Shown in pieces: positions 9,657 through 22,300 of a stretch of DNA of 54,487 nucleotides (the stretch's first letter is position 1; every line of letters begins with the position of its first letter). Under the pieces are notes generated by a model that made no database searches, was not told the DNA's origin, and saw nothing but the letters and a program-made list of their open reading frames with translations. This DNA is from Carboxylicivirga fragile (GTDB lineage: Bacteria > Bacteroidota > Bacteroidia > Bacteroidales > Marinilabiliaceae). The translations under genes and the position numbers were made by a program. The stretch is taken from assembly GCA_025499625.1 (NCBI GenBank), contig JAFMVD010000042.1, positions 1-54,487 on the forward strand, read 5' to 3'.

Positions 9657-12068
9657 ATGCTTCAAAATCGCCTATTTATTTCATTGTTGATGCTATTGAT
9701 ACTACCGTTTGCTCATGCCAATGAAGCGGATAGTATTCAGGCTCTTATCAATTCAACAAATGATGTAAAAGCAAAAACAGAATGGTACATTGAGTTAGGT
9801 AATTATTGGCGAAATAAAAAGATTACGAAGGCGGAAGAGGCATTTAAACAGGCTGTTGTTCTTGCCGAAAGCCTTGATGATAAATCGTTAATGGCACAGG
9901 CTTACCTGGGCTTTGGTATAGTCCATGGCCGCTTTCATCGCAGAGATTCAGCCTACTATTATTATAAAGAAGCATTAGTCAGATTTAAGGAGCTGGATGA
10001 CAAATTATTAATTGGCCGTACTTTAAATAGCCTTGGCTTATTGAATTATAAACAAGGAAATTATTCTGAGGCCAGTAAGTGTTTCGATGAGGCATTAGCC
10101 ATGCCGGAACTGGAAAATGATAAGGAATTATTAACCATGCTGTATGGTAATATGTCGCTTCTGTATAAGCGTATTGGTGACTATTTGAGTTCTTTGGAGT
10201 ATTCGCAGAAATCCATTGATTTATGTCGTGAGCAAAATGATTTATATGGCTTGAGCAAGATACTGTCTAATCATGGTTTGTTATATGGACATCTAGGTAA
10301 GCATAAAACTGCCATTAAATATCATCTGGAGTCAATTGAGGTAAGAAAGCAGTTAGGCAATCTTTCGCGTTTAGCTTATCCTTTGCATAATATTGGTTTG
10401 GCCTATGAAGGTTTAAAGCAATACGACGAAGCTTTGGATTATTATCAACAATCGCTGGATATTAAAAAGAAAGTTAATGATGAAGCAGGAATTGCACGCA
10501 GCTATAACAATATAGGAATCATTCATAAGAGTAAAGGAGAATATGAACAAGCTTTGTATTATCTCGAAGAATCATTGAAGATAAAAAAGAAACTAGGTTT
10601 AAAAAGTGGCATTATTCATACCGAAGTTAATATTGCAAATCTGTTTAAAGATAAAGGAGAGCATATAAAGGCAATTGATTATTATCTTACTGTTTTAAAG
10701 AGTAAGCGAAAAATAATTGATAACTCTGAGTTGTTACGTGTATACAAGGGGCTCTATTCATGTTATAAAAGTGTTGGAAATCTGGAACTCGCCATTGATT
10801 ATTTAGAGAAATTTAATGTCTTGGAGGATGAGCAAATAAATGAGGAGACCAATAAACAGATAGCTAATCTTGAGGTGAAGTATCTGACAAAAGAAACAGT
10901 TGCTAAAAACCTTAATCTGCTTCAACAAAATGAGATAATAAGCTACCAAATTAAGTTGCGAAATATATACAGTTTATTATTAGCTTTGGTATTACTACTT
11001 GTTCTTGTGTTAGCTTTCCAGTTTTACAAGTCTAAGATTAGAGTTGCTAAAACCAATCAACTGTTGCAAAATAGAAATGAGGAAATAACTCATCAGGCCA
11101 AAGAGTTAGAGAGAGTGAATGAGGATTTGGTAAAGCTTACCCACTTTAAGGATGATGTCAATAGTATGTTGGTGCATGATTTGAAAAATCCTTTAAATAC
11201 GATTATCAATTTACCAAAACAACTTGATGTTCCCGACAAGGATAATATGATTATTAATGCTGGTAAGCAGATGCTGCAATTAGTGCTTAATATGCTTGAT
11301 GTGAATCAGTATGAACAAGGTAAATTAGAACTTAATAAGGGCAAGTGCCATTTTTCTGAAATTCTCATTCAAGCCATTGAAGAAGTGTCGTTTTTGGCAA
11401 GAACCAGATCGCTTACCATTAAAGATGATTCTGTTCAGGATGTGTTGTTAGAAGTAGACGCAGAGTTAATAAAAAGAGTATTGGTTAATTTATTATCAAA
11501 TGCCATTAAATTTTCTCCTCTGGATGGGATTATTACTTGTGAAGGAGAAGTGAAAAGTGGAATGTTTACCTTTAAAATTAGCGATCAGGGACCTGGTATT
11601 AGCGAAGATTTACAAGGCAAAATATTCGACCGTTTTGAAAGTTCCAAGGGCTTTGATACGGGTTTGAAATCAACCGGTTTGGGCTTGTCTTTTTGCAGAA
11701 TGGCTATTGAAGCTCATAGTGGAAGCATTGACGTTTCATCTGAATTAAATAAGGGAGCAACTTTCATTCTTAGCTTAAATGTCGAAGAAAGTCCGTCATC
11801 TGTTATTGAAGATATTAAAGAGAATCATTCCAGGATTGATTCTCTTTCCATTGATTGTAAAAATACCCTGGTTGAGTTTTTACAAACAATGCAATCTATG
11901 GAGTTATATCAACTATCGGAGCTTGAAGTAGTCATTTCAGATTTTGATAAGAAAGGTATTTGTGAGGTTTCATCTTGGTTGCAGCAATTGCGTGAGGCTA
12001 TTCAGGTTTGTGATGAGAGTAGATACAACGAGTTAATAAATCAAATGAATGAAGTACTCGAATTATAA
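9657..12068 (+). CDS. TPR-sensor histidine kinase
   Basis: A hybrid of periplasmic TPR repeats and a cytoplasmic histidine kinase. A signal peptide (ends near HAN, residue 22) is followed by about ten TPR hairpins (30-400), a coiled coil, a single transmembrane helix (about 438-460) and a second coiled coil. The kinase has the phospho-acceptor His507 in MLVHDLKNPLNT, an N box (NLLSNAIKFSP), a G1 box (DQGPGI) and a G2 box (TGLGLSFC). About 75 residues extend beyond the ATPase domain and are helical; I do not recognise them. The response regulator gene overlaps its end by 20 bp (ATG at 12049), so the two are translationally coupled and likely cognate. The signal sensed by the TPR domain is unknown. 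Confidence 0.93.
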   Translation: MLQNRLFISLLMLLILPFAHANEADSIQALINSTNDVKAKTEWYIELGNYWRNKKITKAEEAFKQAVVLAESLDDKSLMAQAYLGFGIVHGRFHRRDSAYYYYKEALVRFKELDDKLLIGRTLNSLGLLNYKQGNYSEASKCFDEALAMPELENDKELLTMLYGNMSLLYKRIGDYLSSLEYSQKSIDLCREQNDLYGLSKILSNHGLLYGHLGKHKTAIKYHLESIEVRKQLGNLSRLAYPLHNIGLAYEGLKQYDEALDYYQQSLDIKKKVNDEAGIARSYNNIGIIHKSKGEYEQALYYLEESLKIKKKLGLKSGIIHTEVNIANLFKDKGEHIKAIDYYLTVLKSKRKIIDNSELLRVYKGLYSCYKSVGNLELAIDYLEKFNVLEDEQINEETNKQIANLEVKYLTKETVAKNLNLLQQNEIISYQIKLRNIYSLLLALVLLLVLVLAFQFYKSKIRVAKTNQLLQNRNEEITHQAKELERVNEDLVKLTHFKDDVNSMLVHDLKNPLNTIINLPKQLDVPDKDNMIINAGKQMLQLVLNMLDVNQYEQGKLELNKGKCHFSEILIQAIEEVSFLARTRSLTIKDDSVQDVLLEVDAELIKRVLVNLLSNAIKFSPLDGIITCEGEVKSGMFTFKISDQGPGISEDLQGKIFDRFESSKGFDTGLKSTGLGLSFCRMAIEAHSGSIDVSSELNKGATFILSLNVEESPSSVIEDIKENHSRIDSLSIDCKNTLVEFLQTMQSMELYQLSELEVVISDFDKKGICEVSSWLQQLREAIQVCDESRYNELINQMNEVLEL

Positions 12069-12888
12069 AATATTGGTGGTTGACGATAAGGTAGAAAGTT
12101 TACAAACCATTGTTCACTTTTTAAAGCAATCGTACCAAAATTGTACCATTTATCAGACTAATATTAGTTCAAAAGCTTTGACTATTGCCATTAAGGAACT
12201 ACCTGATTTGATTGTAACAGATTGGGATATGCCTGATATGAATGGGATTGAGTTAATGAAAGCTTTGAAGTCGGATACAATCACCCGCGATATTCCAGTT
12301 ATTATTGCTACTGGCGTTATGCTTACCTCTGATAATTTGAAATTAGCGCTTGATGCCGGCGCCATGGATTATGTGCGTAAACCCATTGACCCTGTTGAAT
12401 TGAAGGCACGTGTGCATTCAGCCTTGGTACTAACGCAATACCATCGGCAGATGATTGATTTAAAGAATAAAAAATTAGCAGATAATGCGGTTAATCTAAT
12501 TAAAGCAAATGAGTTTAATGTTGAAATTAAAAACAAGATTTCTCATTTAGCCAATCACTTAGAATTACATAATGTTGATTCGCATATTTTATGTGAGATT
12601 CAAAGTGAGATAGATTTTAAAATCAAAAGTAATGGCTGGGATCAATTTGAGTCAGCCTTTGAAGCCGTACATCCAAACTTTAAAAAGACCTTACTGGATG
12701 CTTACCCGGGATTAACGCCAACCGAATTGAAGTATTGTGCTTTTATCAGGATGGGAATGAGTAGTAAAGATATTGCTTCAGTTTTATACCTTAACCCTGC
12801 TAGTGTTAAAGTAACTCGCTCTCGCTTACGCAAAAAGTTGGCCTTGGAAACGGCACAAAATTTAGAGATCTTTTTATCAAATTTTTAA
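12049..12888 (+). CDS. Response regulator with LuxR-like C-terminal helix-turn-helix
   Basis: A 279-residue regulator, the partner of the overlapping TPR kinase. The receiver domain covers residues 1-125 with the acidic pocket in VVDDK, the phospho-acceptor Asp58 in TDWDMPDMNG, the conserved Thr/Ala in IIATG and the Lys in VRKPIDP. A helical linker follows. The last 65 residues form a LuxR-like helix-turn-helix of the kind common in Bacteroidota TPR regulators: LTPTELKYCAFIRMGMSSKD, then IASVLYLNPASVKVTRSRLR. It should bind DNA as a dimer when phosphorylated. Its targets cannot be told from the sequence, but the next gene downstream, after 444 bp, is the giant T9SS protein, which is a reasonable candidate. 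Confidence 0.92.
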   Translation: MKYSNYKILVVDDKVESLQTIVHFLKQSYQNCTIYQTNISSKALTIAIKELPDLIVTDWDMPDMNGIELMKALKSDTITRDIPVIIATGVMLTSDNLKLALDAGAMDYVRKPIDPVELKARVHSALVLTQYHRQMIDLKNKKLADNAVNLIKANEFNVEIKNKISHLANHLELHNVDSHILCEIQSEIDFKIKSNGWDQFESAFEAVHPNFKKTLLDAYPGLTPTELKYCAFIRMGMSSKDIASVLYLNPASVKVTRSRLRKKLALETAQNLEIFLSNF

Positions 12889-13332
12889 ACTGCAGGATTT
12901 TTGGCTTATTAGCCGATCGCATAAAGATATTAAGGCTTTACTTAATTAGAGCGTTGGTATTCTCAAAAAAAATTATAACTCTAGTGTTTTAGAGAGCGAT
13001 TATTTAGAATGTCGAGATAAGTCAAGATGCGTGATGTTCAAATTAACAATGGTGATTACCGAACGTTCTTAGTATACGATATTCTATGTTTTCTCATTAT
13101 CATAGATTCTTTTTTTTCTTTCATCAAACAAACGTTTACTTTCATCAGCTTTACATTTCAATTTATCCGTGATTTGTGTATTGTTTACCTTTTGCTAACC
13201 TATTTTCTGTATCCTTAGTGGGCTTAGTTCGTATCAATGGTGTTAACAATTTTTGTTAACGCTTACTATGCCTTAAAATTTGGCAATTGATATTGAAGAA
13301 AATTAATTAAAATAAACCCAGTAAGTAGAAGT
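12889..13332 (+). other. 444-bp intergenic region upstream of the giant T9SS gene
   Basis: No convincing gene is present. A 63-codon ORF at 13027-13218 encodes a Phe/Ile-rich peptide with no good start context or family resemblance. A short GGCT/AGCC inverted repeat lies at 12903-12914, close behind the response regulator stop, but without a T-run it is a weak terminator. The region is very AT-rich. The last 100 bp contain two GTTAAC sites and a promoter-like pair, listed separately. The length of the region suggests that the adhesin operon has its own regulated promoter and is not simply read through from the kinase/regulator pair. Confidence 0.6.
13251..13282 (+). promoter_or_regulatory. 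Candidate Bacteroidota promoter for the adhesin operon
   Basis: TTTTG at 13251-13255 and AAAATTTG at 13275-13282 are separated by 19 bp, which fits the Bacteroidota sigma-A pattern (-33 TTTG, -7 TAnnTTTG) with one mismatch in the -7 box. The start codon is 50 bp downstream. Two GTTAAC palindromes (13242-13247 and 13255-13260), 13 bp apart, overlap the -33 element and could be an operator. No transcript data exist here, so both are inferences. Confidence 0.35.
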
Positions 13333-16300
13333 ATGGAAAACTTTACTCAACGAATTAAACTTTTATTGTGGTTGATGTTATTGTCAACCAGTATTATTTT
13401 TTCACAAGAGGAAATTAACGGACCAGTTAATAATACCGTAAAAATTATTAGTGTCACTGATCCTAATTGTGGTGATTGTGATTCACGTGAAGATTGTTGG
13501 TATAGAATTGAAGTTGAGGATGCCTCTGCATTTTCGGCTGATGATAGAGTGTTAATTGTGCAAATGAAAGGAGCGTCCATTGATGTTTCCAACACGGCTA
13601 GTGGAGGTCAGATTACAGATATTGGAAATGCTGGTAATTATGAGTTCTTTTTAGTTGGTAAGGTTGATTACGCTAACAATTATATTTATCCAAGAGGTGA
13701 ATTGAAGCGAACCTACGATTATGATGGTTTGATGCAATTGATTAAAGTGCCTACTTACACCGGTGATGTTGAAATTAATTCAGACTTAATTGGGGAGGCA
13801 TGGAATCCTGCAACAGGCAGAGGTGGAGTCATTGCCATTTTTGTTGACGGTACTTTAACTTTTAATGCCAACATTGATGTATCAGGTAGGGGTTATCAAG
13901 GGGTTACCGTAAGTGTTAATGGTTCGCCTGATAATTGTAGTGTGAATCCAAGTACTCAGATGGTATGGCCATCAGCGAATGCAGATGTGAGTCCAAAAGG
14001 GCAAGGTATTGTGGTTGATGACCCTCTCTATAATGGTGGACGTGCGCCTCGTGCCAATGGAGGCGGTGGCGGAGTTAGTGGTGACTCTGGTGGCGGCGGT
14101 GGATCTAACTATGGTGCCGGAGGTGCTGGAGGTGATCGCTGGTGTGATAATGGAGCTGCCCCGGCAGGTGGTTTAGGTGGTGTTGAAATGACTTCATATA
14201 TAGCACAGAATCGTATTTTCTTTGGAGGAGCCGGAGGAGCTGGTTTTGTTACAAGTGGTAATTCTGCATCTGCTGCCCATGGTGGTGGATTAATCGTTAT
14301 AAAAGCCAAAAAAATTATCGGTAACGGACATTCAATTTTGGCATCAGGATCGTCTCCTTCTGCTGCAGGAACAGGTATTGATGGTGGCGGCGGTGGCGGC
14401 GGCGGTGGTACCGTTGCTTTTGAAATACAGGAGTTTGAAGGAAGCTTAACCGTAGATGTTTCAGGTGGAGATGGACAAGACCTGGGAACAGCTGTTCTTC
14501 ACGGCCCTGGCGGTGGTGGCGGCGGTGGTGCCTTTTTGCATAACCTTCCAATATTACCTTCTGGTATTATAGTAGAAGCTAATGGAGGAGAAGGTGGAAT
14601 ACACAACGGAGGCGCACGAAATAATTCAGTTGATGGATCTGCTGGAGGTGTTGTTTCCTATTTTAACTTGGTTTATTCAGATGAGGATTCAGATGAAGAT
14701 AACATTAGTGACTACTGTGATTTAGATACTGATAATGATGGACTTCTTGATTCAGATGAGGATGGAAACACTGGGTTTGATCCTAGTAAAGATGCCGATG
14801 CTGATGGTATTCCTAATTACAAAGATAACGATGATAGTACACCTGGTTTTCCGGCTATGGTGGATACAAATAGTGACGGGATAAATGATCTTTACGATAG
14901 AGACAAAGATGGTATTGCGGATTTTCTTGATCTGGATAGCGATAATGATGGTATAATGGATGCTACCGAAGCTGGAGGTGTTGCAGATGCCTCTGGTGCT
15001 CTAAGTAACTATACTGATACAGATATTGATGGATTGAATGACTCTGTCGATCCTGATAATGGCGGAACGCCTCTAACTAAACCTGATTATGATGGTGATG
15101 GTGCTCCTGATTTTCTTGATTTGGATTCAGACAACGATGGTGTTTCTGATGCATACGAATCATCCGCCTCAACCATCGCTACAGGAGTAGATGATGATAA
15201 CGATGGTATTGATAATATATTTGATGTTGATCAAGGAGGGGTGTTTAATACGGTAATTGATCGCGATGGAGATACGATTGATGACATGTTTGATATTGAT
15301 TCCGATAATGATGGAATAACCGATTATTATGAAACCTCAGGTATTGCTCCAAGTGGATCAGACTCTGATGCTGATGGCATTGATGATACCTTTGATCTTG
15401 ATCAAACCGGGGGAGCTGATGTTGATGGTGATTGGATCGACGATAAATCTTTACCTCTGGATTCAGATAGTGATATGCTTTATGACATCCACGATTTAGA
15501 TGCTGATGCTGATGGTATCGTTGATAATATTGAAGCACAGTCTACATCTGGTTATGTTGCCCCACTAGGCATAGATACCGATACGGATGGTTTAGATAAT
15601 GCTTACGATGATGATAATGGAGGAACAATAATTATTCCTTCAAATATTGATGGTGATGATAAACCAGATTTTATAGATACCAACTCAGATGAAGATAGTA
15701 AATCTGATATTGTTGAAGCTCATGATTTTAACAGGGATGGTGTTAGTGATATTTTACCATTAGGAACTGATACAGATAATGATGGTATTGATGATATTTT
15801 TGATAGCATTGTTGGAAATGACCCTGCTGATGGAGGGGAATTACCAACCGATTATCCAGATGTGGATGATCCTGGTAATGATCGTGATTGGAGAGAGAAT
15901 TTACCGGGAGTGGTTCTTTCTGTTGACAGAGCTTTATTGGCTGAAAATGTTCAAGTTGCAACTATTACTTTAACATTGAGTGAAACTTCTTACCAACCAG
16001 TGACTATACCTTTAACTTATACTGGATCTGCTACAAATGTTGATGATTATAATCGGGCGGTTTTAAGTAATGCTCCAGACGTTAATTCTGTTGTAATACC
16101 TGCTGGACAATTGGTCGGTGAAATTACAATTACCACAGTTGATGATTCTGTGGATGAACAACCTGAAACAGTGATTGTGACAGCAGGCGTTGTGACCGGT
16201 GGAAAAATAATTGGTGATGATAATAGAACTATTACCATTGTTGATAATGATGCAGCCGGATATACTGTTTCGGCTATTTCAAATAGTATTGATGAAAGCG

Positions 16301-19300
16301 GAACTACAGCAACTTTTAGTGTTGTTTTAAACTCAGTTCCAACAGCTGATGTCGTGTTGGATTTAGCATTATCAGTTGATGATTTAACGGAGGCAAATAT
16401 TGATGCTCTAGGAAATGAGCTTACTTTTGAAGTTGGTAACTGGAATGTTGCCCAGGTCGTAACTGTTACTGGACAAGATGATGTCATTATTGATGGTGAT
16501 CAAACTTTTGATATTGTTATTAGTATCAAATCTACCACTGATGTCAATTATAATGTTTTAGGAGCCCAAACTATAAGCGGAACTAATATTGATGATGATG
16601 AAGCTCCTGTTGCTAATGACGATACTGATTTAGTAGCAAATGAAACAAATGAGGATGTTCCTTTTATAATAAATGTACTTTCTAATGATACTGACGACAA
16701 GGATGCGCTTAACTTAGCTTCTGTTGACTTAGATCAGGTAACAGGTGGTGTACAGAATAGTATTACAAATGCATATGGTACGTGGAACGTTAGTAATATT
16801 GGTGTAGTTACTTTTACACCTTTACTTAACAGTAGTGGCGTGGCTACAATTAATTATACAGTAGCCGATACGGATGGGCTTGTTTCTAATGAAGCTACCT
16901 TGTCGGTAAATGTTGTGGCTATCAACGACGCACCTGTTGCTGTTAATGATCTTAATAATTCTACAAACGAGGATACATCTTTAAATGATATTGTGATAGC
17001 AGATAATGATACCGATGTTGATGGTTCGGTTCAGGCTTCCACCATCATTTTAATCGATCCGGGCAATGTGACCAATACCGGTAATTCTTCAACTCCACTT
17101 ATAATTGCTGGCGTTGGTGTTTACTCTGTTGATGCTTCAGGAAATGTGGATTTTGTTCCAGCATTGAATTATAATGGACCTGCTAATGTCAATTATACTA
17201 TAGATGATGATATGGGTGCTACATCTAATGTTGCAACTGTTTTTATTACTGTGGATTCACAAAATGACGAACCTACTGCTGTTGACGATACAGGTAATAG
17301 TACCAATGAAGATAATCCGATTACGGTTGTAACCATTAATAGTAATGATACGGATGTTGACGGAAATGTTGTAGCAACAAGTATTGTATTAATAGACCCT
17401 TCGGATGCTGGTAACACAGCTAATAGTGGTGCTGATTTAGTAATTTCAGGTGTGGGAACTTATAGGGCGGATGTTATCGGTAATGTTTCATTTACTCCGG
17501 TAGCAAACTACAATGGTGCTGCCAATGTAAACTATACAATCCTGGATAATAGTGGCGCTATTTCAAATGTAGCAACAGTATATATAAATGTTGTGGCTCA
17601 GAACGATGCTCCAGTTGTGACAAATCCTGTTAATGTAATTACAGCAGAAGATACGCCATATACTTTTACTGGTGCTTTCCTGATAAGTGTAGCTGATGTT
17701 GATGGAGATGATCAAACAGTTACCGTAACAGTAACTAATGGAGTTGCATCTTTATCACAAATTACAAACCTTGCTTTTACAACAGGTGATGGTGATGCTG
17801 ATGCAACAATGGTATTTTCAGGTACATTAGGTGATATTAATGCAGCTTTAAATAACATCGTTTATACGCCAACAGCGGATTACGATGGATTGGCATCATT
17901 AAGTATAAATACTTCTGACGGAACTGCCTCCGATGATGGTGCTGTAAGTATTACGGTAACACCAGGTAATGATGCCCCAGTTGCCGTTAACGATTTAAAT
18001 AATTCTGTTGATGAGGATAATCCAATAACGATTAATTTTATTGCAAGTAACGATACAGATGTTGATGGGTCAGTATTAGCTTCTACTATTGTTTTGATAG
18101 ATCCAAGCAATGGAACTAATACAGGTAATTCAAGTACACCACTAGTGATTTCTGGTGTTGGAACTTATACTATTAATGCGCTCGGTAATTTAACTTTTAC
18201 ACCAGTACAAGATTTTAACGGATCAGCAAATGTATTTTATACAATTGATGACGATGGAGGTTTGACATCTAATGTTGCAACAGTGCAGATTACTGTTGAT
18301 CCGGTTAACGATGCCCCAGTAGCCGTTAATGATGTATTAATTGCTGATGAGGACAATGATGCGACTGTTAACGTAACAACAAATGATACGGATGTTGATG
18401 GAACAGTTGATGTAACAACTGTCGATCTTGATCCATCTACCGGAGGTATTCAAACTACCTTTGCAAGCACCAATGGTGATTGGAGTGTAGATAATACCGG
18501 ATTAGTGACCTTTACTCCTGATGCCAATTGGTTTGGAGATGAAGTAATCAACTATACAGTTAACGATAATGATGGAACCGTTTCAAACAGTGCAACTATA
18601 ACAGCTACCATTAATGACATTAACGATGCCCCAGTAGCCGTTAATGATGTATTAAGTGCTGATGAGGACAATGCCGCGACTGTTAACGTAACAACAAATG
18701 ATACGGATGTTGATGGAACAGTTGATGTAACAACAGTCGATCTTGATCCTTCTACCGGAGGTATTCAAACTACCTTTGCAAGCACCAATGGTGACTGGAG
18801 TGTAGATAATACCGGATTAGTGACCTTTACTCCTGATGCCAACTGGTTTGGTGTTGAGGTAATCAACTATACGGTTAACGATAACAATGGAACTGTTTCA
18901 AACAGTGCAACCATCACAGCTACCATTAATGACATTAACGATGCACCAGTGGCTGTTAATGATGTGTTAAGTGCTGATGAGGACAATATTGCGACTGTTA
19001 ATGTAACAACAAATGATACGGATGTTGATGGAACAGTTGATGTAACAACAGTCGATCTTGATCCATCTACCGGAGGTATTCAAACTACCTTTGCAAGCAG
19101 CAATGGTGACTGGAGTGTAGATAATACCGGCTTAGTGACCTTTACTCCTGATGCCAACTGGTTTGGAGATGAAGTAATCAACTATACAGTTAACGATAAC
19201 AATGGAACCGTTTCAAACAGTGCAACTATCACAGCTACCATTAATGACATTAACGATGCACCAGTAGCCGTTAATGATGTATTAAGTGCTGATGAAGATA

Positions 19301-22300
19301 ACAATGCAACAGTTAATGTTACGACTAACGATACAGATGCTGATGGTACAATTGTAGTAAGTACAGTTGATTTGGATCCATCTACCGGAGGTATTCAAAC
19401 TACCTTTGCAAGTACCAATGGTGATTGGAGTGTAGATAATACCGGATTAGTGACCTTTACTCCTGATGCCAACTGGTTTGGTGTTGAGGTAATCAACTAT
19501 ACGGTTAACGATAATGATGGAACACCATCTAATAGTGCTACTATTACAGCTACTATTAATGATATCAATGATGCACCAGTTGCAGTCAACGATGTATTAA
19601 GTGCTGATGAGGACAATGTTGCGACCGTTAACGTAACAACAAATGATACGGATGTTGATGGAACAGTTGATTTAACAACAGTCGATCTTGATCCATCTAC
19701 CGGAGGTATTCAAACTACCTTTGCAAGCAGCAATGGTGACTGGAGTGTAGATAATACCGGATTAGTGACCTTTACTCCTGATGCCAATTGGTTTGGAGAT
19801 GAGATAATCAACTATACGGTTAATGATAATGATGGAACTGTTTCAAACAGTGCAACTATCACAGCTACTATTAATGACATTAACGATGCACCAGTAGCCG
19901 TTAATGATGTATTAAGTGCTGATGAGGACAATGCTGCGACTGTTAACGTAACAACAAATGATACGGATGTTGATGGAACAGTTGATGTAACAACAGTCGA
20001 TCTTGATCCATCCACCGGAGGTATTCAAACTACCTTTGCAAGCACCAATGGTGACTGGAGTGTAGATAATACCGGATTAGTAACATTTACTCCTGATGCC
20101 AACTGGTTTGGAGTTGAAGTAATTAACTATACGGTTAACGATAATGATGGAACTGGTTCAAACAGTGCAACCATTACGGCTACTATTAATACAATTAATG
20201 ATGTGCCAGTTGCACAAGATGATGTGTACAGTGTAGCCCAAGGTCAAACAATCAATATCAATGCTGCCTCTGGTGTACTTGATAATGATAGCGATATTGA
20301 AAATGATCCTATAACAGCCATATTGGTGGATGATGTTTCTAATGGCACATTGACATTGAATGCAGATGGTTCGTTTGATTATTCACATGATGGAACTGTT
20401 ACTTATACCGACAGTTTTACTTACAAAGTAAATGATGGAACGGAAGATGGTAACACTGTTACAGTAACCATTAATATACTTGGAGTCAATAATATTCCTG
20501 TCGGTAATAATGATGTCTATTCGGTTAGTGAAGGTGGTACATTAACTATTGATGCTACTTCAGGCGTATTAGATAATGATACTGATGGTGATGGAGACGC
20601 GCTTAATGCCATTTTTGTTGGTGATGTTTCTAATGGTACATTGACATTAAATGCGGATGGTTCATTTATTTATACTCATGATGGCTCAGAGACAACAAGT
20701 GATAGTTTCACTTATAGGCCTAATGATAGTAAGCAAACGGGTAATTTGACTACAGTTACAATAACTGTTACACCCGTTAATGATACACCTGTTGCAGTAA
20801 GTGATGTGGCTTCAGTTGATGAAGATGGTGTATTGAATGGGACTACTGTATTAGGTAACGATAGTGACCCTGAAGGTGATGATCTTACGGTCAACACTAC
20901 ACCTGTTACAGATGTAACAAACGGTACTTTAGTTATCAACCCAGATGGAAGCTATACTTATACCCCAGATGCTGATTTTAATGGTACTGATTCATTTGAG
21001 TACGAAGTATGCGATGATGGTACACCATCGGCATGTGCAAGAGCTACAGTAACCATAACAGTAAATGCGGTAAACGATGCACCAGTTGCAGTAAACGATG
21101 TTGCATCAGTAGATGAAGACGGTGTATTGAATGGAACAACTGTACTAGCTAACGATAGTGACCCTGAAGGCGATAATCTCACGATTAACACAACACCAGT
21201 AACAGATGTTACAAACGGTACCTTGGTTATTAATCCGGATGGAAGTTATACATATACACCAGATGCTGGATTCAGCGGAAACGATTCATTTGAATACGAA
21301 GTATGCGACGATGGGACTCCATCTTTATGTACTAAAGCAACTGTTAGTATTACAGTTAATTCTGATAACGATTCTCCTGTTGCTGTCAGCGATGTGGCTT
21401 CAGTTGATGAAGACGGTGTATTGAATGGAACAACTGTATTAGAAAACGATAGTGATCCAGAAGGTGATAACCTGACTGTTAACACAACACCGATAACAGA
21501 TGTTAGTAATGGTACATTAGTTATTAATATTGATGGAACGTATACTTATACGCCTGATGCTAATTTCAATGGTTCTGATTCATTCGAATACGAAGTATGC
21601 GACGATGGCACACCATCGGCATGTGCAAGAGCTACAGTAACTATTACTGTTAATGCAGTAAACGATGCACCAGTTGCTGTCAACGATGTTGCATCAGTAG
21701 ATGAAGACGGCGTATTGAATGGAACAACTGTACTAGGAAACGATAGTGACCCGGAAGACGATAAGCTCACGATTAACACAACACCAGTAACAGATGTTGC
21801 GAATGGTACATTGGTGATTAACCCAGATGGAAGCTATATATATACGCCAGATGCTGATTTCAATGGTGATGATTCATTTGAGTATGAGATTTGCGATGAT
21901 GGCACGCCATCGTTATGTACAAAGGCTACGGTAAATATCACGGTAAATTCTGTTAACGATGCACCAGTAGCAGTAAATGATATGGCTTCAGTTGATGCAG
22001 ATCAGGTTCTAAACGGCTCATCTTTATTAGCTAATGATAGTGATCCGGATGGAGATAACTTGCTTATTAATACAACTCCGCTTGTTAATGTAAGTAATGG
22101 TACATTAGTTATTGATACCGATGGCACCTACACTTATACACCTAATGCGGGATATGTCGGATCAGATAGCTTCGAATACGAGGTATGTGACGATGGTACT
22201 CCATCGGCTTGTTCAAGAGCTACTGTTAGCATAACAGTTCATGATGTTAATGCTGCACCGATAGCTGTAGACGATGAAGCCACAACAGGTAGAAATGAAA

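Noticed and set aside
12903-12914. Terminator after the response regulator
   Set aside because: Only four base pairs and no T-run.
13027-13218. 63-codon ORF before the giant gene
   Set aside because: Phe/Ile-rich product of AT-rich DNA, no start context, no recognisable motif.
13278-13300. Sigma-54 promoter at TTGGCA before the giant gene
   Set aside because: The following TTGA is 1 bp out of the required GG-to-GC spacing.
13347-21779. Many minus-strand ORFs over the giant gene
   Set aside because: They are shadows created by the codon bias of the Asp/Gly/Thr-rich repeats and code for Ser/Val/Thr-rich nonsense.
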